Shown here piece by piece: positions 56,630 through 64,000 of a DNA stretch of 64,000 bases (the first letter of the stretch is position 1; each line of letters starts with the position of its first letter). This DNA is from Tenacibaculum sp. GTDB lineage: Bacteria; Bacteroidota; Bacteroidia; Flavobacteriales; Flavobacteriaceae. Under the pieces are notes generated by a model. It ran no database searches and was not told where the DNA came from. It saw nothing but the letters and a program-made list of their open reading frames with translations. Both the position numbers and the translations under genes were made by a program. The stretch spans positions 1-64,000 of the forward strand of contig JAGYHQ010000003.1 in assembly GCA_018456245.1 (NCBI GenBank). Direction: 5' to 3'.

Positions 56630-56683
56630 ATGAAACAGAATTCAACAAATACAATATGGTGGAAATCTCTTAACAAAAGTTAG
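56630..56683 (+). CDS. Trp leader peptide 1 (two consecutive Trp codons)
   Basis: A 17-codon reading frame, MKQNSTNTIWWKSLNKS, with tandem TGG codons at 10-11 and a TAG stop inside the conserved segment AAGTTAGTG. The stop is followed after 34 nt by an intrinsic terminator. This is the classical layout of a ribosome-mediated trp attenuator. The peptide has no other expected role than to sense charged tRNA-Trp. Matches leader peptide 2 at an exact 137-nt offset. Confidence 0.85.
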   Translation: MKQNSTNTIWWKSLNKS

Positions 56684-56717
56684 TGGGACTATTTTTCGTA
56701 CAAAAAATATTATAGAA

Positions 56718-56745
56718 AGGCTTATCTCATGATAAGCCTTTTTTT
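56718..56745 (+). terminator. Attenuator terminator 1
   Basis: Stem AGGCTTATC / GATAAGCCT (9 bp, extendable with flanking A-T pairs), loop TCAT, then T6. The loop and descending base TCTCAT can pair with GTGGGA just after the leader stop (with G-U pairs), a candidate antiterminator. Confidence 0.85.
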
Positions 56746-56766
56746 ATTGAAAAAAATAATAAACAA

Positions 56767-56820
56767 ATGACAAATTTTAAATTAAATAATTGGTGGTGGA
56801 TAACTCAAAACACAAGTTAG
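56767..56820 (+). CDS. Trp leader peptide 2 (three consecutive Trp codons)
   Basis: A 17-codon frame, MTNFKLNNWWWITQNTS, with TGG at codons 9-11 and a TAG stop in the same AAGTTAGTG context as leader 1. The segment GGATAACTC, overlapping the last Trp codon, is complementary (one bulge) to GAGTTTATCC just beyond the stop, giving the expected 1:2 hairpin of an attenuator. The terminator lies 34 nt after the stop. Confidence 0.87.
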   Translation: MTNFKLNNWWWITQNTS

Positions 56821-56854
56821 TGAGTTTATCCGTGTATATAATAAAATTACAGAA

Positions 56855-56881
56855 AGGCCTATCTCACGATAGGTCTTTTTT
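56855..56881 (+). terminator. Attenuator terminator 2
   Basis: Stem AGGCCTATC / GATAGGTCT (9 bp, one G-T), loop TCAC, then T6. Relative to terminator 1 a T-A pair is replaced by C-G, a compensatory change. CTCAC can pair perfectly with GTGAG at 56820-56824, overlapping the leader stop. Confidence 0.85.
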
Positions 56882-56923
56882 AGTTAAAAAAAAACAAATA
56901 ATAATAAATTAAAAACAATTAAA

Positions 56924-58108
56924 ATGAAGTATCAAGTAAACGAAAAAGGTTATTACGGAAAGTTTGGAGGAGCATTTATTCCGCCAATGCTACAGCCAAA
57001 TGTAAAAGAATTAGAAGATAATTATTTAAAAATTATTCAGTCAGAAGCATTTCAAAAAGAGTATAAAGAATTATTACAAGATTATGTGGGACGACCAAGT
57101 CCGTTGTATTATGCAAAAAACTTATCTAATAAATATGGAACACATATTTATTTAAAACGAGAGGATTTAAACCATACAGGGGCACATAAAATTAACAATA
57201 CTATCGGTCAAATTTTAATAGCAAAACATCTTGGAAAGAAAAAAATAATTGCAGAAACAGGAGCAGGGCAACACGGGGTGGCAACAGCAACAGCTTGTGC
57301 TTTAATGGGTATGGAATGTACCGTTATTATGGGAGCAGAAGATATTAAACGCCAAGCACCAAATGTATCAAGAATGAAAATGCTTGGGGCAACTGTAAAA
57401 CCAGCAAATTCAGGCTCAGCAACATTAAAAGAAGCTGTTGATGAGGCATTAGGGTATTGGATGGAAGACCCAACAGCATTTTTTTTAATAGGCTCGGTAG
57501 TAGGTCCTCACCCTTATCCTGATATGGTTGCAAGGTTACAATCGGTTATTTCCGAAGAAATTAAAAAACAATTAAAAGAGAAAACAGGAAAAGAAAACCC
57601 TGATACTATTATTGCTTGTGTTGGAGGAGGTAGTAATGCCACAGGTGCTTTTTATCATTTTTTAGATGATGAAGAGGTGGAATTAGTTGTAGTAGAATCG
57701 GCAGGTTGTGGAGTAAATTCAGGGAAAACGGCGGCTACCTTACATTTAGGAAAAGAGGGAGTTTTACATGGAAGTAAAACAATTTTAATGCAAGATGAAA
57801 ACGGAGAGGTTATAGAGCCATATTCAATTTCAGCAGGATTAGATTACCCCGGAGTAGGACCTCTTTTTGCCCATTTAAATGATGTAGGAAGAATAAAATT
57901 AATTAGTGTAACCGATGATGAAGCTTTAAATTCAGCTTATGAACTAACCAGAATTGAGGGGATTATTCCTGCATTAGAAAGTTCTCACGCAGTGGCAGTT
58001 TTATCTAAAATGAAGTTTAAAAAAGACCAAGTGGTTGTGGTAAATTTATCAGGACGAGGAGATAAGGATTTAGAAACGTATATGAAAAGTTTAAAAGATT
58101 ATGAGTAA
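56924..58108 (+). CDS. trpB: Tryptophan synthase beta chain
   Basis: 394 residues, TrpB1-type. [13 protein letters not shown] holds the PLP Lys (~84), [12 protein letters not shown] the substrate loop (~107), and [13 protein letters not shown] the phosphate-binding loop (~228). Full length with no defects visible. Joins indole (or indole-glycerol-phosphate with TrpA) and serine to tryptophan. trpA and all other trp genes are absent from the window, so it may work in indole salvage. Expression should be controlled by the two attenuators upstream. Confidence 0.97.
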   Translation: MKYQVNEKGYYGKFGGAFIPPMLQPNVKELEDNYLKIIQSEAFQKEYKELLQDYVGRPSPLYYAKNLSNKYGTHIYLKREDLNHTGAHKINNTIGQILIAKHLGKKKIIAETGAGQHGVATATACALMGMECTVIMGAEDIKRQAPNVSRMKMLGATVKPANSGSATLKEAVDEALGYWMEDPTAFFLIGSVVGPHPYPDMVARLQSVISEEIKKQLKEKTGKENPDTIIACVGGGSNATGAFYHFLDDEEVELVVVESAGCGVNSGKTAATLHLGKEGVLHGSKTILMQDENGEVIEPYSISAGLDYPGVGPLFAHLNDVGRIKLISVTDDEALNSAYELTRIEGIIPALESSHAVAVLSKMKFKKDQVVVVNLSGRGDKDLETYMKSLKDYE

Positions 58109-58129
58109 AATTTATAATATGATTTGTTG

Positions 58130-58137
58130 TAAATTTG
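58130..58137 (+). promoter_or_regulatory. -7 box of the 61-residue gene
   Basis: TAAATTTG matches TAnnTTTG, 18 nt before the ATG at 58156. Confidence 0.55.
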
Positions 58138-58155
58138 TTTAAAATTGTAAACGAA

Positions 58156-58341
58156 ATGTATCCTTATCATAATAGAATTAAGCAACGTATAAAAAACGAT
58201 GAATTAGTAGGTTATGAATATGTAGAAAAATACAAGAATATATCTCCTTGTTTATTGTTGTATTTTTCTACCGAGCCTAAAATTCGTCCTATTAGAGAAC
58301 ACCGTTTTAAAGAATACGAAGAAATTTTAAAAAGTTTTTAA
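58156..58341 (+). CDS. Small conserved-looking protein of unknown function
   Basis: 61 residues from ATG 58156 (MYPYHNRIKQRIKNDEL); an upstream TTG at 58135 overlaps the promoter box. Basic, rich in Tyr/Arg, with a hydrophobic core CLLLYFSTEPKIRPIREHRF. The sequence reads like a small Bacteroidota protein with a fixed neighbourhood near ruvB, but I do not recognise a family or function. Confidence 0.75.
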   Translation: MYPYHNRIKQRIKNDELVGYEYVEKYKNISPCLLLYFSTEPKIRPIREHRFKEYEEILKSF

Positions 58342-58350
58342 AAGTTCTGT

Positions 58351-58358
58351 TATATTTG
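58351..58358 (+). promoter_or_regulatory. -7 box of ruvB promoter
   Basis: TATATTTG matches TAnnTTTG and lies 8 nt before the ruvB ATG, suggesting a near-leaderless message. Confidence 0.5.
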
Positions 58359-58365
58359 TAAGTAT

Positions 58366-59391
58366 ATGAATGAAAATTTAAACCCTGAAAATAGTAATTT
58401 AACAAATGAAGATTTAGATGTAGAAAAAAAACTACGTCCTCTTTCGTTTGATGATTTTACTGGGCAAGACCAAGCTATTGAAAATCTTAAAATTTTTGTA
58501 GAAGCGGCAAATATGCGAGATGAAGCTCTTGACCACACTTTGTTTCACGGTCCGCCGGGGTTAGGGAAAACTACACTAGCACATATTTTAGCCAATGAAT
58601 TAAATGTTGGTATAAAGGTAACATCGGGTCCTGTTTTAGATAAACCGGGTGATTTAGCAGGGCTGTTAACCAATCTTGATGAAAGAGATGTTTTATTTAT
58701 TGATGAAATTCATCGTTTAAGTCCAATTGTAGAAGAATACTTGTATTCGGCTATGGAAGATTATAAGATTGATATTATGATTGAATCAGGGCCTAACGCA
58801 CGAACTGTTCAAATTGATTTAGAGCCGTTTACATTAATAGGTGCAACAACTCGTTCAGGATTATTAACAGCACCAATGAGAGCAAGGTTTGGTATTAGTA
58901 GCCGTTTACATTATTATTCAACTGAATTATTATCAACCATTGTACAAAGGAGTGCCTATATTTTAAATGTGCCAATTTCTATGGAAGCAGCCATTGAAAT
59001 AGCAGGAAGAAGTAGAGGAACGCCACGTATTGCCAATGCATTACTACGCAGAGTGAGAGATTTTGCACAAATAAAAAGCAATGGTAAAATTGATATTAAA
59101 ATAGCCAAATTTGCTTTACAAGCCTTAAATGTAGATTCTTACGGGTTGGATGAAATGGATAATAAAATTTTATCTACAATAATTGATAAATTTAAAGGAG
59201 GACCTGTTGGTATTTCTACCTTAGCTACCGCAGTGGGTGAAAATGCTGAAACCATTGAAGAGGTTTACGAACCTTTTTTAATTCAGCAAGGTTTTATAAT
59301 GCGTACCCCAAGAGGTAGAGAAGTAACCGATTTAGCTTATAAACACCTTGGAAAGATTAAAAATAATCTTTCACAAGGAGAATTGTTTTAA
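58366..59391 (+). CDS. ruvB: Holliday junction branch migration helicase RuvB
   Basis: 341 residues, AAA+ ATPase. Walker [17 protein letters not shown] (~62), Walker [13 protein letters not shown] (~113), sensor 1 [11 protein letters not shown] (~160), arginine finger region [11 protein letters not shown], and the C-terminal winged helix ending [11 protein letters not shown]. Drives branch migration with RuvA. Confidence 0.97.
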   Translation: MNENLNPENSNLTNEDLDVEKKLRPLSFDDFTGQDQAIENLKIFVEAANMRDEALDHTLFHGPPGLGKTTLAHILANELNVGIKVTSGPVLDKPGDLAGLLTNLDERDVLFIDEIHRLSPIVEEYLYSAMEDYKIDIMIESGPNARTVQIDLEPFTLIGATTRSGLLTAPMRARFGISSRLHYYSTELLSTIVQRSAYILNVPISMEAAIEIAGRSRGTPRIANALLRRVRDFAQIKSNGKIDIKIAKFALQALNVDSYGLDEMDNKILSTIIDKFKGGPVGISTLATAVGENAETIEEVYEPFLIQQGFIMRTPRGREVTDLAYKHLGKIKNNLSQGELF

Positions 59392-59411
59392 ATTAGGATA
59401 TTTTATAAAAA

Positions 59412-61550
59412 CTAAAATTTCAAAGTTAAACCTATTAAAAAGTTACGTGTTGCTTGAGGATAATACCCTGAATAACCAACGGTTTTACCTTTACTAACAT
59501 AAGTTCCAAAGTAACCTCTGTCCACATATTCTTTGTTAAAAATGTTATTTACAAGCCCTGATAAAACGATATATTTAAAAATCTTTTTAGGTTTTATCTC
59601 GTAAGTAACATTCAAATCAGAAGTGAAATAATCTTCTAATAAATCGCTGTAAGGAATTCCCCATGCTTCGCCGTTTATGCGATTTTCTAAATTACTCATA
59701 TGTTGCTCTCCAACGTATTTAGATAAAAATGAAATCTGTAAATTTTCCGTAGGAATATAAGTAATGATATTTCCAGCTATGACATTTGGCGAGAAAGAAA
59801 TCGCTGTATTTCCTAAATTTTCAATTTTTCCGTCAATTTCAGTTCTAAAATCTACGTTTTTATGATGATTATAAGAGAAATTAGGCTGAATAATTAATTT
59901 GTTATTGATATTGAAAAAGGCATCAATCTCAATTCCTGCACGATAACTTTTTCCACTATTTTTTCTGATTGGGCTTCCTACATCGTTAATTTCCCCCGTT
60001 AAAACCAACTGATTTTCATAACCCATATAATATGCATTAGCATTTATTTTAATGTTTTCGCTATTATAACGGTATCCTAATTCAAAATCGTTTAGTGTTT
60101 CGTGTTGGTCTGTTCCGTTTTTGAAATCATCACGATTTGGCTCACGGTTTGCTCGTGCATACGATAAATAAGCACTATTAAAATTGTCAAACTTATAAGT
60201 CAAACCAGCCTTTGGATTAAAAAAGTTAAAATCTTTATTAACGTCCAAATTGCTTTGGTTAGAATTAACGCCTTTGGTTTTATAGTTGATAAATCTACCT
60301 TGTAAATCAACATATCCCATTAATTTTGGTAAAATATGAAAAGACGTTTTTATAAATGCTGAATTTTCTGTTTTTACAGCGTCGTTAAAGTAATATCTAT
60401 CACGGATTTTAGTATTTGATGCTAAATCACTTCCCCAAATTACTTCGCCAAAATGGTCACCCGTATAGTTTGTGAAAGATGTTCCTCCGATAACTTCTAA
60501 ACCTCCTTTTTTGTAATTCGCTGTGAAATTCATCACATAAAAATCGTTATCTAACCAACGACGAACAATCACATCACTTCCGTCAGTAATTAAATTTTTA
60601 AAATTTTTAGCCTCTTCTTTGTCTTTGAATTGTTCGTAATAACCTTTTCCTTTTGTGTAATTTAATCCAACGTTTGTTGACCAATATTTGTTGTATTTTT
60701 GTGTCCAATGCAACTGATAATGGTCTTGTTGATAGTTGTCCGTTTCGTTGTCATAAGTGTACGGATTTTGACGGCGATTTTCTTTCAGTTGTTTTGCATC
60801 TATACCATACCAAGCCTGATAAGTTTTTTCTTTTCCTCCGAAAACTAATGCTTTTATAATGGTATTATCATCGGAATAACTTCCTTGTAAAAAGTACGAT
60901 TTTAAGTCAGAAAATGCTCGGTCTATATAACCATCAGAATGAATGTTTGACAATCGTCCAGCAAATTCTACGTGGTTGTTTATCTTTCCTGTTGAATATT
61001 TTACGGTATGTTTTCTTGTGCCATAACTTCCGAATGAATTTGAAATTTCAGCATTTGATTTTTCTGAAATTTTATCAGTTAAAATATTTAAACTTGCACC
61101 AAAAGCACCTGAACCGTTTGTTGATGTCCCAACACCACGTTGTAATTGTAAACTTTCAGTTGATGAGGCAAAATCACTCATATTTACCCAAAAAGTGCCT
61201 TGACTTTCAGCATCATTATACGGAATTCCGTTAATAGTTACGTTAATGCGAGAGGCGTCCGAACCACGAACACGCATATAGGTATATCCAACCCCAGCAC
61301 CGGCGTCCGAAGACGTGATTACAGAGGGTAAATAGTTCATCAAAACGGGAATGTCTTGTCCTAAATTACGTTTTGAAATATCTTTTTTTGTTAGATTTGA
61401 ATGCGTTACAGGAGTATCTTCTTTTACCCTAACAGCATTTACGATAACTTCGTCTAACTTTTCAGACTTAATAGTGCCTTTTTCTATTTCTTGTCCAAAT
61501 CCGAGAGTAGAAATAGCTAAAATTAATAGTGAAAAAATTTGTTTTTTCAT
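59412..61550 (-). CDS. TonB-dependent receptor, predicted thiamine transporter
   Basis: 712 residues. Signal peptide MKKQIFSLLILAISTLGFGQ, TonB-box-like stretch KLDEVIVNAVRVKEDTPVTHS, a plug domain with GVGYTYMRVRGSDASRINVTINGIPYND, then a long beta-barrel ending in ATRNFLIGLTLKF. There is no N-terminal carboxypeptidase-like domain, so it is not SusC-like. The TPP riboswitch in its leader strongly suggests uptake of thiamine or a thiamine precursor across the outer membrane, as proposed for thiamine-linked TonB receptors in Bacteroidota. Convergent with ruvB. Confidence 0.9.
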   Translation of the reverse strand: MKKQIFSLLILAISTLGFGQEIEKGTIKSEKLDEVIVNAVRVKEDTPVTHSNLTKKDISKRNLGQDIPVLMNYLPSVITSSDAGAGVGYTYMRVRGSDASRINVTINGIPYNDAESQGTFWVNMSDFASSTESLQLQRGVGTSTNGSGAFGASLNILTDKISEKSNAEISNSFGSYGTRKHTVKYSTGKINNHVEFAGRLSNIHSDGYIDRAFSDLKSYFLQGSYSDDNTIIKALVFGGKEKTYQAWYGIDAKQLKENRRQNPYTYDNETDNYQQDHYQLHWTQKYNKYWSTNVGLNYTKGKGYYEQFKDKEEAKNFKNLITDGSDVIVRRWLDNDFYVMNFTANYKKGGLEVIGGTSFTNYTGDHFGEVIWGSDLASNTKIRDRYYFNDAVKTENSAFIKTSFHILPKLMGYVDLQGRFINYKTKGVNSNQSNLDVNKDFNFFNPKAGLTYKFDNFNSAYLSYARANREPNRDDFKNGTDQHETLNDFELGYRYNSENIKINANAYYMGYENQLVLTGEINDVGSPIRKNSGKSYRAGIEIDAFFNINNKLIIQPNFSYNHHKNVDFRTEIDGKIENLGNTAISFSPNVIAGNIITYIPTENLQISFLSKYVGEQHMSNLENRINGEAWGIPYSDLLEDYFTSDLNVTYEIKPKKIFKYIVLSGLVNNIFNKEYVDRGYFGTYVSKGKTVGYSGYYPQATRNFLIGLTLKF

Positions 61551-61552
61551 CA

Positions 61553-61570
61553 GTTAAAATATTTTTTAAC
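61553..61570 (-). other. Small hairpin next to the receptor start codon
   Basis: GTTAAAA / TTTTAAC forms a 7-bp A-T-rich hairpin immediately before the ATG. It could be part of the riboswitch expression platform controlling translation. Confidence 0.35.
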
Positions 61571-61650
61571 CGAATAAAAAGAGGTAATTACTCGTATGTT
61601 ATTGAATAATTAAACAGTAATTATATACAATAAATTGCATATAAATTTCA

Positions 61651-61731
61651 CAATTCCCTAAACAGCATTACCTGTTCTAGGTTCATTGGGTATAATCTCA
61701 GCCGATATTTGGCACCCCTTTATGAGAATTG
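61651..61731 (-). promoter_or_regulatory. TPP (thiamine pyrophosphate) riboswitch
   Basis: On the minus strand the leader has the THI-box core: AAAGGGGTGCC, GGCTGAGATTATACCC, then AATGAACCTAGAACAGGTAATGC and GTTTAGGGAATTG. Closing helix P1 pairs CAATTCTC (61724-61731) with GGGAATTG (61651-61658). It is located ~100 nt before the TonB receptor start. No T-rich intrinsic terminator follows, so translational control is more likely. Confidence 0.92.
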
Positions 61732-61733
61732 TG

Positions 61734-61741
61734 CAAATATA
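61734..61741 (-). promoter_or_regulatory. -7 box of the riboswitch/receptor transcript
   Basis: Minus-strand TATATTTG matches TAnnTTTG immediately upstream of the riboswitch. Confidence 0.65.
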
Positions 61742-63049
61742 TTAATTAATACTTATTTTTAATATGGTTTTAGTTTTATTATTAATGCAAAATCTTCGGT
61801 CTTGTCTCATTCCTATAACCCAAATTATTTCATTGTTATTGCATAATAACCAAGTGTTTTTTTTGTCAATTATTGATAGTTTTTCATCTTTAAAAAACTT
61901 ACTTAGTTTCTTTTTTCCGTTTAAACCTATTGGGTAAAAAATATCGCCTTTTTGCCATTTTCTTATTGTAAGATTTTCATTTAATAAATCTTTATCAACT
62001 AAAATAGAGGTTTTAGAAGTATTTTCGGTTTTATTGGTGGTTTCAATTTTTAGTTTTATAGGTTGCTCAATTTCTTGCTCACTAATAGGGAATGAAAATT
62101 CAGTATTTTGTGAATTATCATTAATTTTTGATAGAATTAAAAACTCACGATTTTTTAATAATTGATATTCATTAGAAGTTATTAGTTTTCCTGATTGGGC
62201 TGATAGTAAATCATAAATATTGTCCCATTCAGTAAATCCGTAATTTTTTAAAAGCTCGTATAAATAAATTTTTGGGTTTGAAAGCTTTTTTAATTTTGCT
62301 ATATCAAATTTTAAAATGTTGTTTTCTTTGGTAAGAATATTTTTAGAAATTTCGTTTATTCTATCTTCTATTATTTGCTCACTTTGTTTTAAATAATTTA
62401 ATGTTTTACTAAAGCTATTTAGTAATTCAGGGTTAATTTCTTTAAGTTTCGGTGTAATATTATGCCTTATTTTATTTCTAATATATTTTGTTTCAGAATT
62501 GCTTAAATCTTCTCGCCAAGTTATGTTATTTTTTAAAGCATAATTTTTAATATTTTCTCTTGAAAAATTTAATAAAGGGCGAATAATATTTTTGTTAATT
62601 TCAGGAATGCCTGTTAAGCCTTTTAACCCCGTTCCTCTTGTTAGGTTTATAATAAAAGTTTCTAAATTATCATCTGCGTGATGTGCTGTTATGATATAAT
62701 CAAAACTATGTTTTTTTACTAATTCATTAAACCAATCATAACGCAATTCTCGGGCTGATATTTGTGTTGAGGTTTTGTTTATTTTAGAATATTCCTTTGT
62801 ATTAAAAGAGGTTGTATGCACTTCAATATTTAATTCTTTCCCTAAATTTTTAACAAATTCTTCATCTAAATCACTTTCATTATTTCGTAGTTTAAAATTA
62901 CAATGTGCTAAACTTATTTTATAGTTTAATTTATGTAATAAATGTGTAATAACAACACTGTCAATTCCACCAGAAATAGCAATTAATAATTTATTTTCTG
63001 AAAGAAAAGGGAGTTTTTGTTCAATATGTTTTTTAAATTCTTTTAACAT
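61742..63049 (-). CDS. tilS: tRNA(Ile)-lysidine synthase
   Basis: 435 residues. The PP-loop SGGIDSVV (26-33) marks an N-type ATP pyrophosphatase; TAHHADDNLETFIINLTRGTGLKGL (~125) is the TilS signature. C-terminal substrate-binding domain has LTIRKWQKGDIFYPIGLNGKKKLSKFF. Modifies the CAU anticodon C34 of tRNA-Ile. Shares a base with the upstream hydrolase stop. Confidence 0.95.
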   Translation of the reverse strand: MLKEFKKHIEQKLPFLSENKLLIAISGGIDSVVITHLLHKLNYKISLAHCNFKLRNNESDLDEEFVKNLGKELNIEVHTTSFNTKEYSKINKTSTQISARELRYDWFNELVKKHSFDYIITAHHADDNLETFIINLTRGTGLKGLTGIPEINKNIIRPLLNFSRENIKNYALKNNITWREDLSNSETKYIRNKIRHNITPKLKEINPELLNSFSKTLNYLKQSEQIIEDRINEISKNILTKENNILKFDIAKLKKLSNPKIYLYELLKNYGFTEWDNIYDLLSAQSGKLITSNEYQLLKNREFLILSKINDNSQNTEFSFPISEQEIEQPIKLKIETTNKTENTSKTSILVDKDLLNENLTIRKWQKGDIFYPIGLNGKKKLSKFFKDEKLSIIDKKNTWLLCNNNEIIWVIGMRQDRRFCINNKTKTILKISIN

Positions 63050-63873
63050 TAAATATGTGTATTAAGCCAGTTTATGATATCTGCCATAAAATCCTCTCTA
63101 CAAAGGTCGTTATGTAATTCGTGATAACCTCCTTCATATGTTTTAAATGTTACTAAATCTGTTTTTTTAGCAAATTCTTCTGATGCTTTGTAATTTGTTA
63201 GTCCGTCGGCTGTACCGTGAACTAAAAATATAGGGATATTTAATTTTGTTGCATTTTTTATAGCCCAATCACCAGCTTCTATAAATGAAATTGAATAATT
63301 TGGAGATACTTTACTATGAATTAATGTATCTTTTCTGTATTTCTCAACTTCACTATTAATTCTTGAAACTTTTGAATCGTCTAATTTGCTATCTAACGTT
63401 ATTGTCGGAATTATTTTCTTTAAAAATTTTCCTATTGTCATCTTCCATTTGGGTGGAGTAAATGCCAAACCTAAAAACGGACTTGAACTTATAACTCCTT
63501 TTAAATCAGGATTTTTTCTTAATGTGTAATTAATTACAACATTTCCTCCCATTGAATGACCATATAAAAATATAGGTTTGTTAGGGAATAATTCTTTTGC
63601 TTTTTCAATAACAACAGAAACACTATCTAAAACAGCCTCAAAACTTGGGCAATAGCCTCGCTTTCCTTTTGTTTTTCCGTGTCCAAAATGGTCAAAAGAA
63701 ATTACAGAATAATTATTTTCAGTTAATTTAGGAACAACAAAATCGGCATATCTTGATGAATGCTCTCCCATTCCGTGAACAAGTACAATTACTGCTTTTG
63801 TTTCAGGAGCTTTCCAATATTGACCAAAGAAATCGGTTTTATGAAAATTAAATCTAAATTCGTTGTGTATCAT
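63049..63873 (-). CDS. Alpha/beta hydrolase (monoacylglycerol lipase/lysophospholipase-like)
   Basis: 274 residues. HGMGEHSSRYADF (~33) is the oxyanion-side motif, and GHSMGGNVV contains the nucleophile Ser107. The acid Asp is in VHGTADGLTNY and the catalytic His in GGYHELHNDLCRE near the C-terminus, the pattern of monoacylglycerol lipase-type serine hydrolases. No signal peptide. Substrate not certain. Overlaps tilS by one base and follows the pabB-like gene by one nucleotide, forming an operon. Confidence 0.92.
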   Translation of the reverse strand: MIHNEFRFNFHKTDFFGQYWKAPETKAVIVLVHGMGEHSSRYADFVVPKLTENNYSVISFDHFGHGKTKGKRGYCPSFEAVLDSVSVVIEKAKELFPNKPIFLYGHSMGGNVVINYTLRKNPDLKGVISSSPFLGLAFTPPKWKMTIGKFLKKIIPTITLDSKLDDSKVSRINSEVEKYRKDTLIHSKVSPNYSISFIEAGDWAIKNATKLNIPIFLVHGTADGLTNYKASEEFAKKTDLVTFKTYEGGYHELHNDLCREDFMADIINWLNTHI

Positions 63874-63874
63874 T

Positions 63875-64000
63875 TTATTTATTTTTCATTAATACTTCTT
63901 TCATTGCTTTTGCTTTAAGCATACATTCTTCATATTCTTTTTCGGCAGATGACTTTGCTGTAATTGCACCACCAACCGAATATGAAACGTACTTTTTATC
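63875..64000 (-). CDS. Chorismate-binding enzyme, C-terminal end (pabB/anthranilate synthase I family)
   Basis: Only the last ~41 residues are in the window, reading KYVSYSVGGAITAKSSAEKEYEEC... on the minus strand and ending at a TAA. The VGGAITAxSxxExEYEE motif is the C-terminus of the chorismate-binding fold of PabB/TrpE-type enzymes. Its partner is probably the amidotransferase at 56013. As a folate gene (PabB) it would explain retention of the latter without trpE; a TrpE identity is possible. Confidence 0.75.
   Translation of the reverse strand, partial: DKKYVSYSVGGAITAKSSAEKEYEECMLKAKAMKEVLMKNK

Noticed and set aside
1-64000. CRISPR arrays, rRNA operons or insertion sequences
   Set aside because: No regularly spaced repeats, rRNA sequence or transposase gene was seen anywhere in the window.

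Overview
The window is a contiguous stretch of a low-GC chromosome from a Flavobacteriaceae-type member of the Bacteroidota. The assignment rests on a PorP/SprF-type protein, the gliding ABC ATPase GldA, a mevalonate pathway with a GYDIA-type GHMP kinase, a GlnRS, DUF5522 and DUF4197 proteins, and repeated promoter elements matching the Bacteroidota -7 box TAnnTTTG. No genus can be fixed from the sequence alone.

Layout. Positions 1-8078 hold the end of a porP/sprF gene, an RNA helicase, superoxide dismutase, fructose bisphosphatase, gldA, a YitT membrane protein, glnS and a coiled-coil protein. Positions 8108-10012 look like a miniature integrated element: a tyrosine integrase and a ParE-type toxin/antitoxin pair, bracketed by two related 29-bp repeats, beside tRNA-Asn. 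From 10409 to 15820 lies a 2-oxoglutarate dehydrogenase operon with two unfamiliar genes mixed in. Then come thioredoxin, two lipoprotein peptidases, an AddB-like nuclease, pgk, an MscS channel, gcvP, a decayed HAD-like gene, two small/unknown-family genes, tpiA and prmA. Positions 32113-40761 carry isoprenoid genes (HMG-CoA reductase, GYDIA kinase, diphosphomevalonate decarboxylase, mevalonate kinase, a UbiA prenyltransferase) interrupted by guaC, a flavoprotein and a lipoprotein. Positions 42530-48043 are the rod-shape operon mreB-mreC-mreD-mrdA-rodA. Next are tRNA-Glu/rpsT, proS, a Tyr/Arg/Ser-rich lipoprotein, an outer-membrane porin-like protein, clpS and ppdK.

The most striking region is 56013-58108. 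A lone trpG/pabA is followed by two successive attenuator modules and a lone trpB. Each module has a 17-residue leader peptide with two or three consecutive Trp codons, a conserved post-stop segment, and an intrinsic terminator. The modules are in exact 137-bp register and their terminator stems show a compensatory base-pair change. No trpE, D, C, F or A lies nearby. After a small conserved-looking gene and ruvB, a TonB-dependent receptor on the minus strand is preceded by a clear TPP riboswitch, which marks it as a likely outer-membrane thiamine transporter. tilS, an alpha/beta hydrolase and the 3' end of a chorismate-binding enzyme (pabB-like) close the window.

Most genes are ordinary core metabolism (gluconeogenesis/glycolysis: fbp, pgk, tpiA, ppdK; TCA: sucAB; isoprenoids; cell shape). 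The accessory signals are the int/toxin-antitoxin element, the tandem trp attenuators, the gene remnant near 29302-29550, and the unknown genes around sucB.
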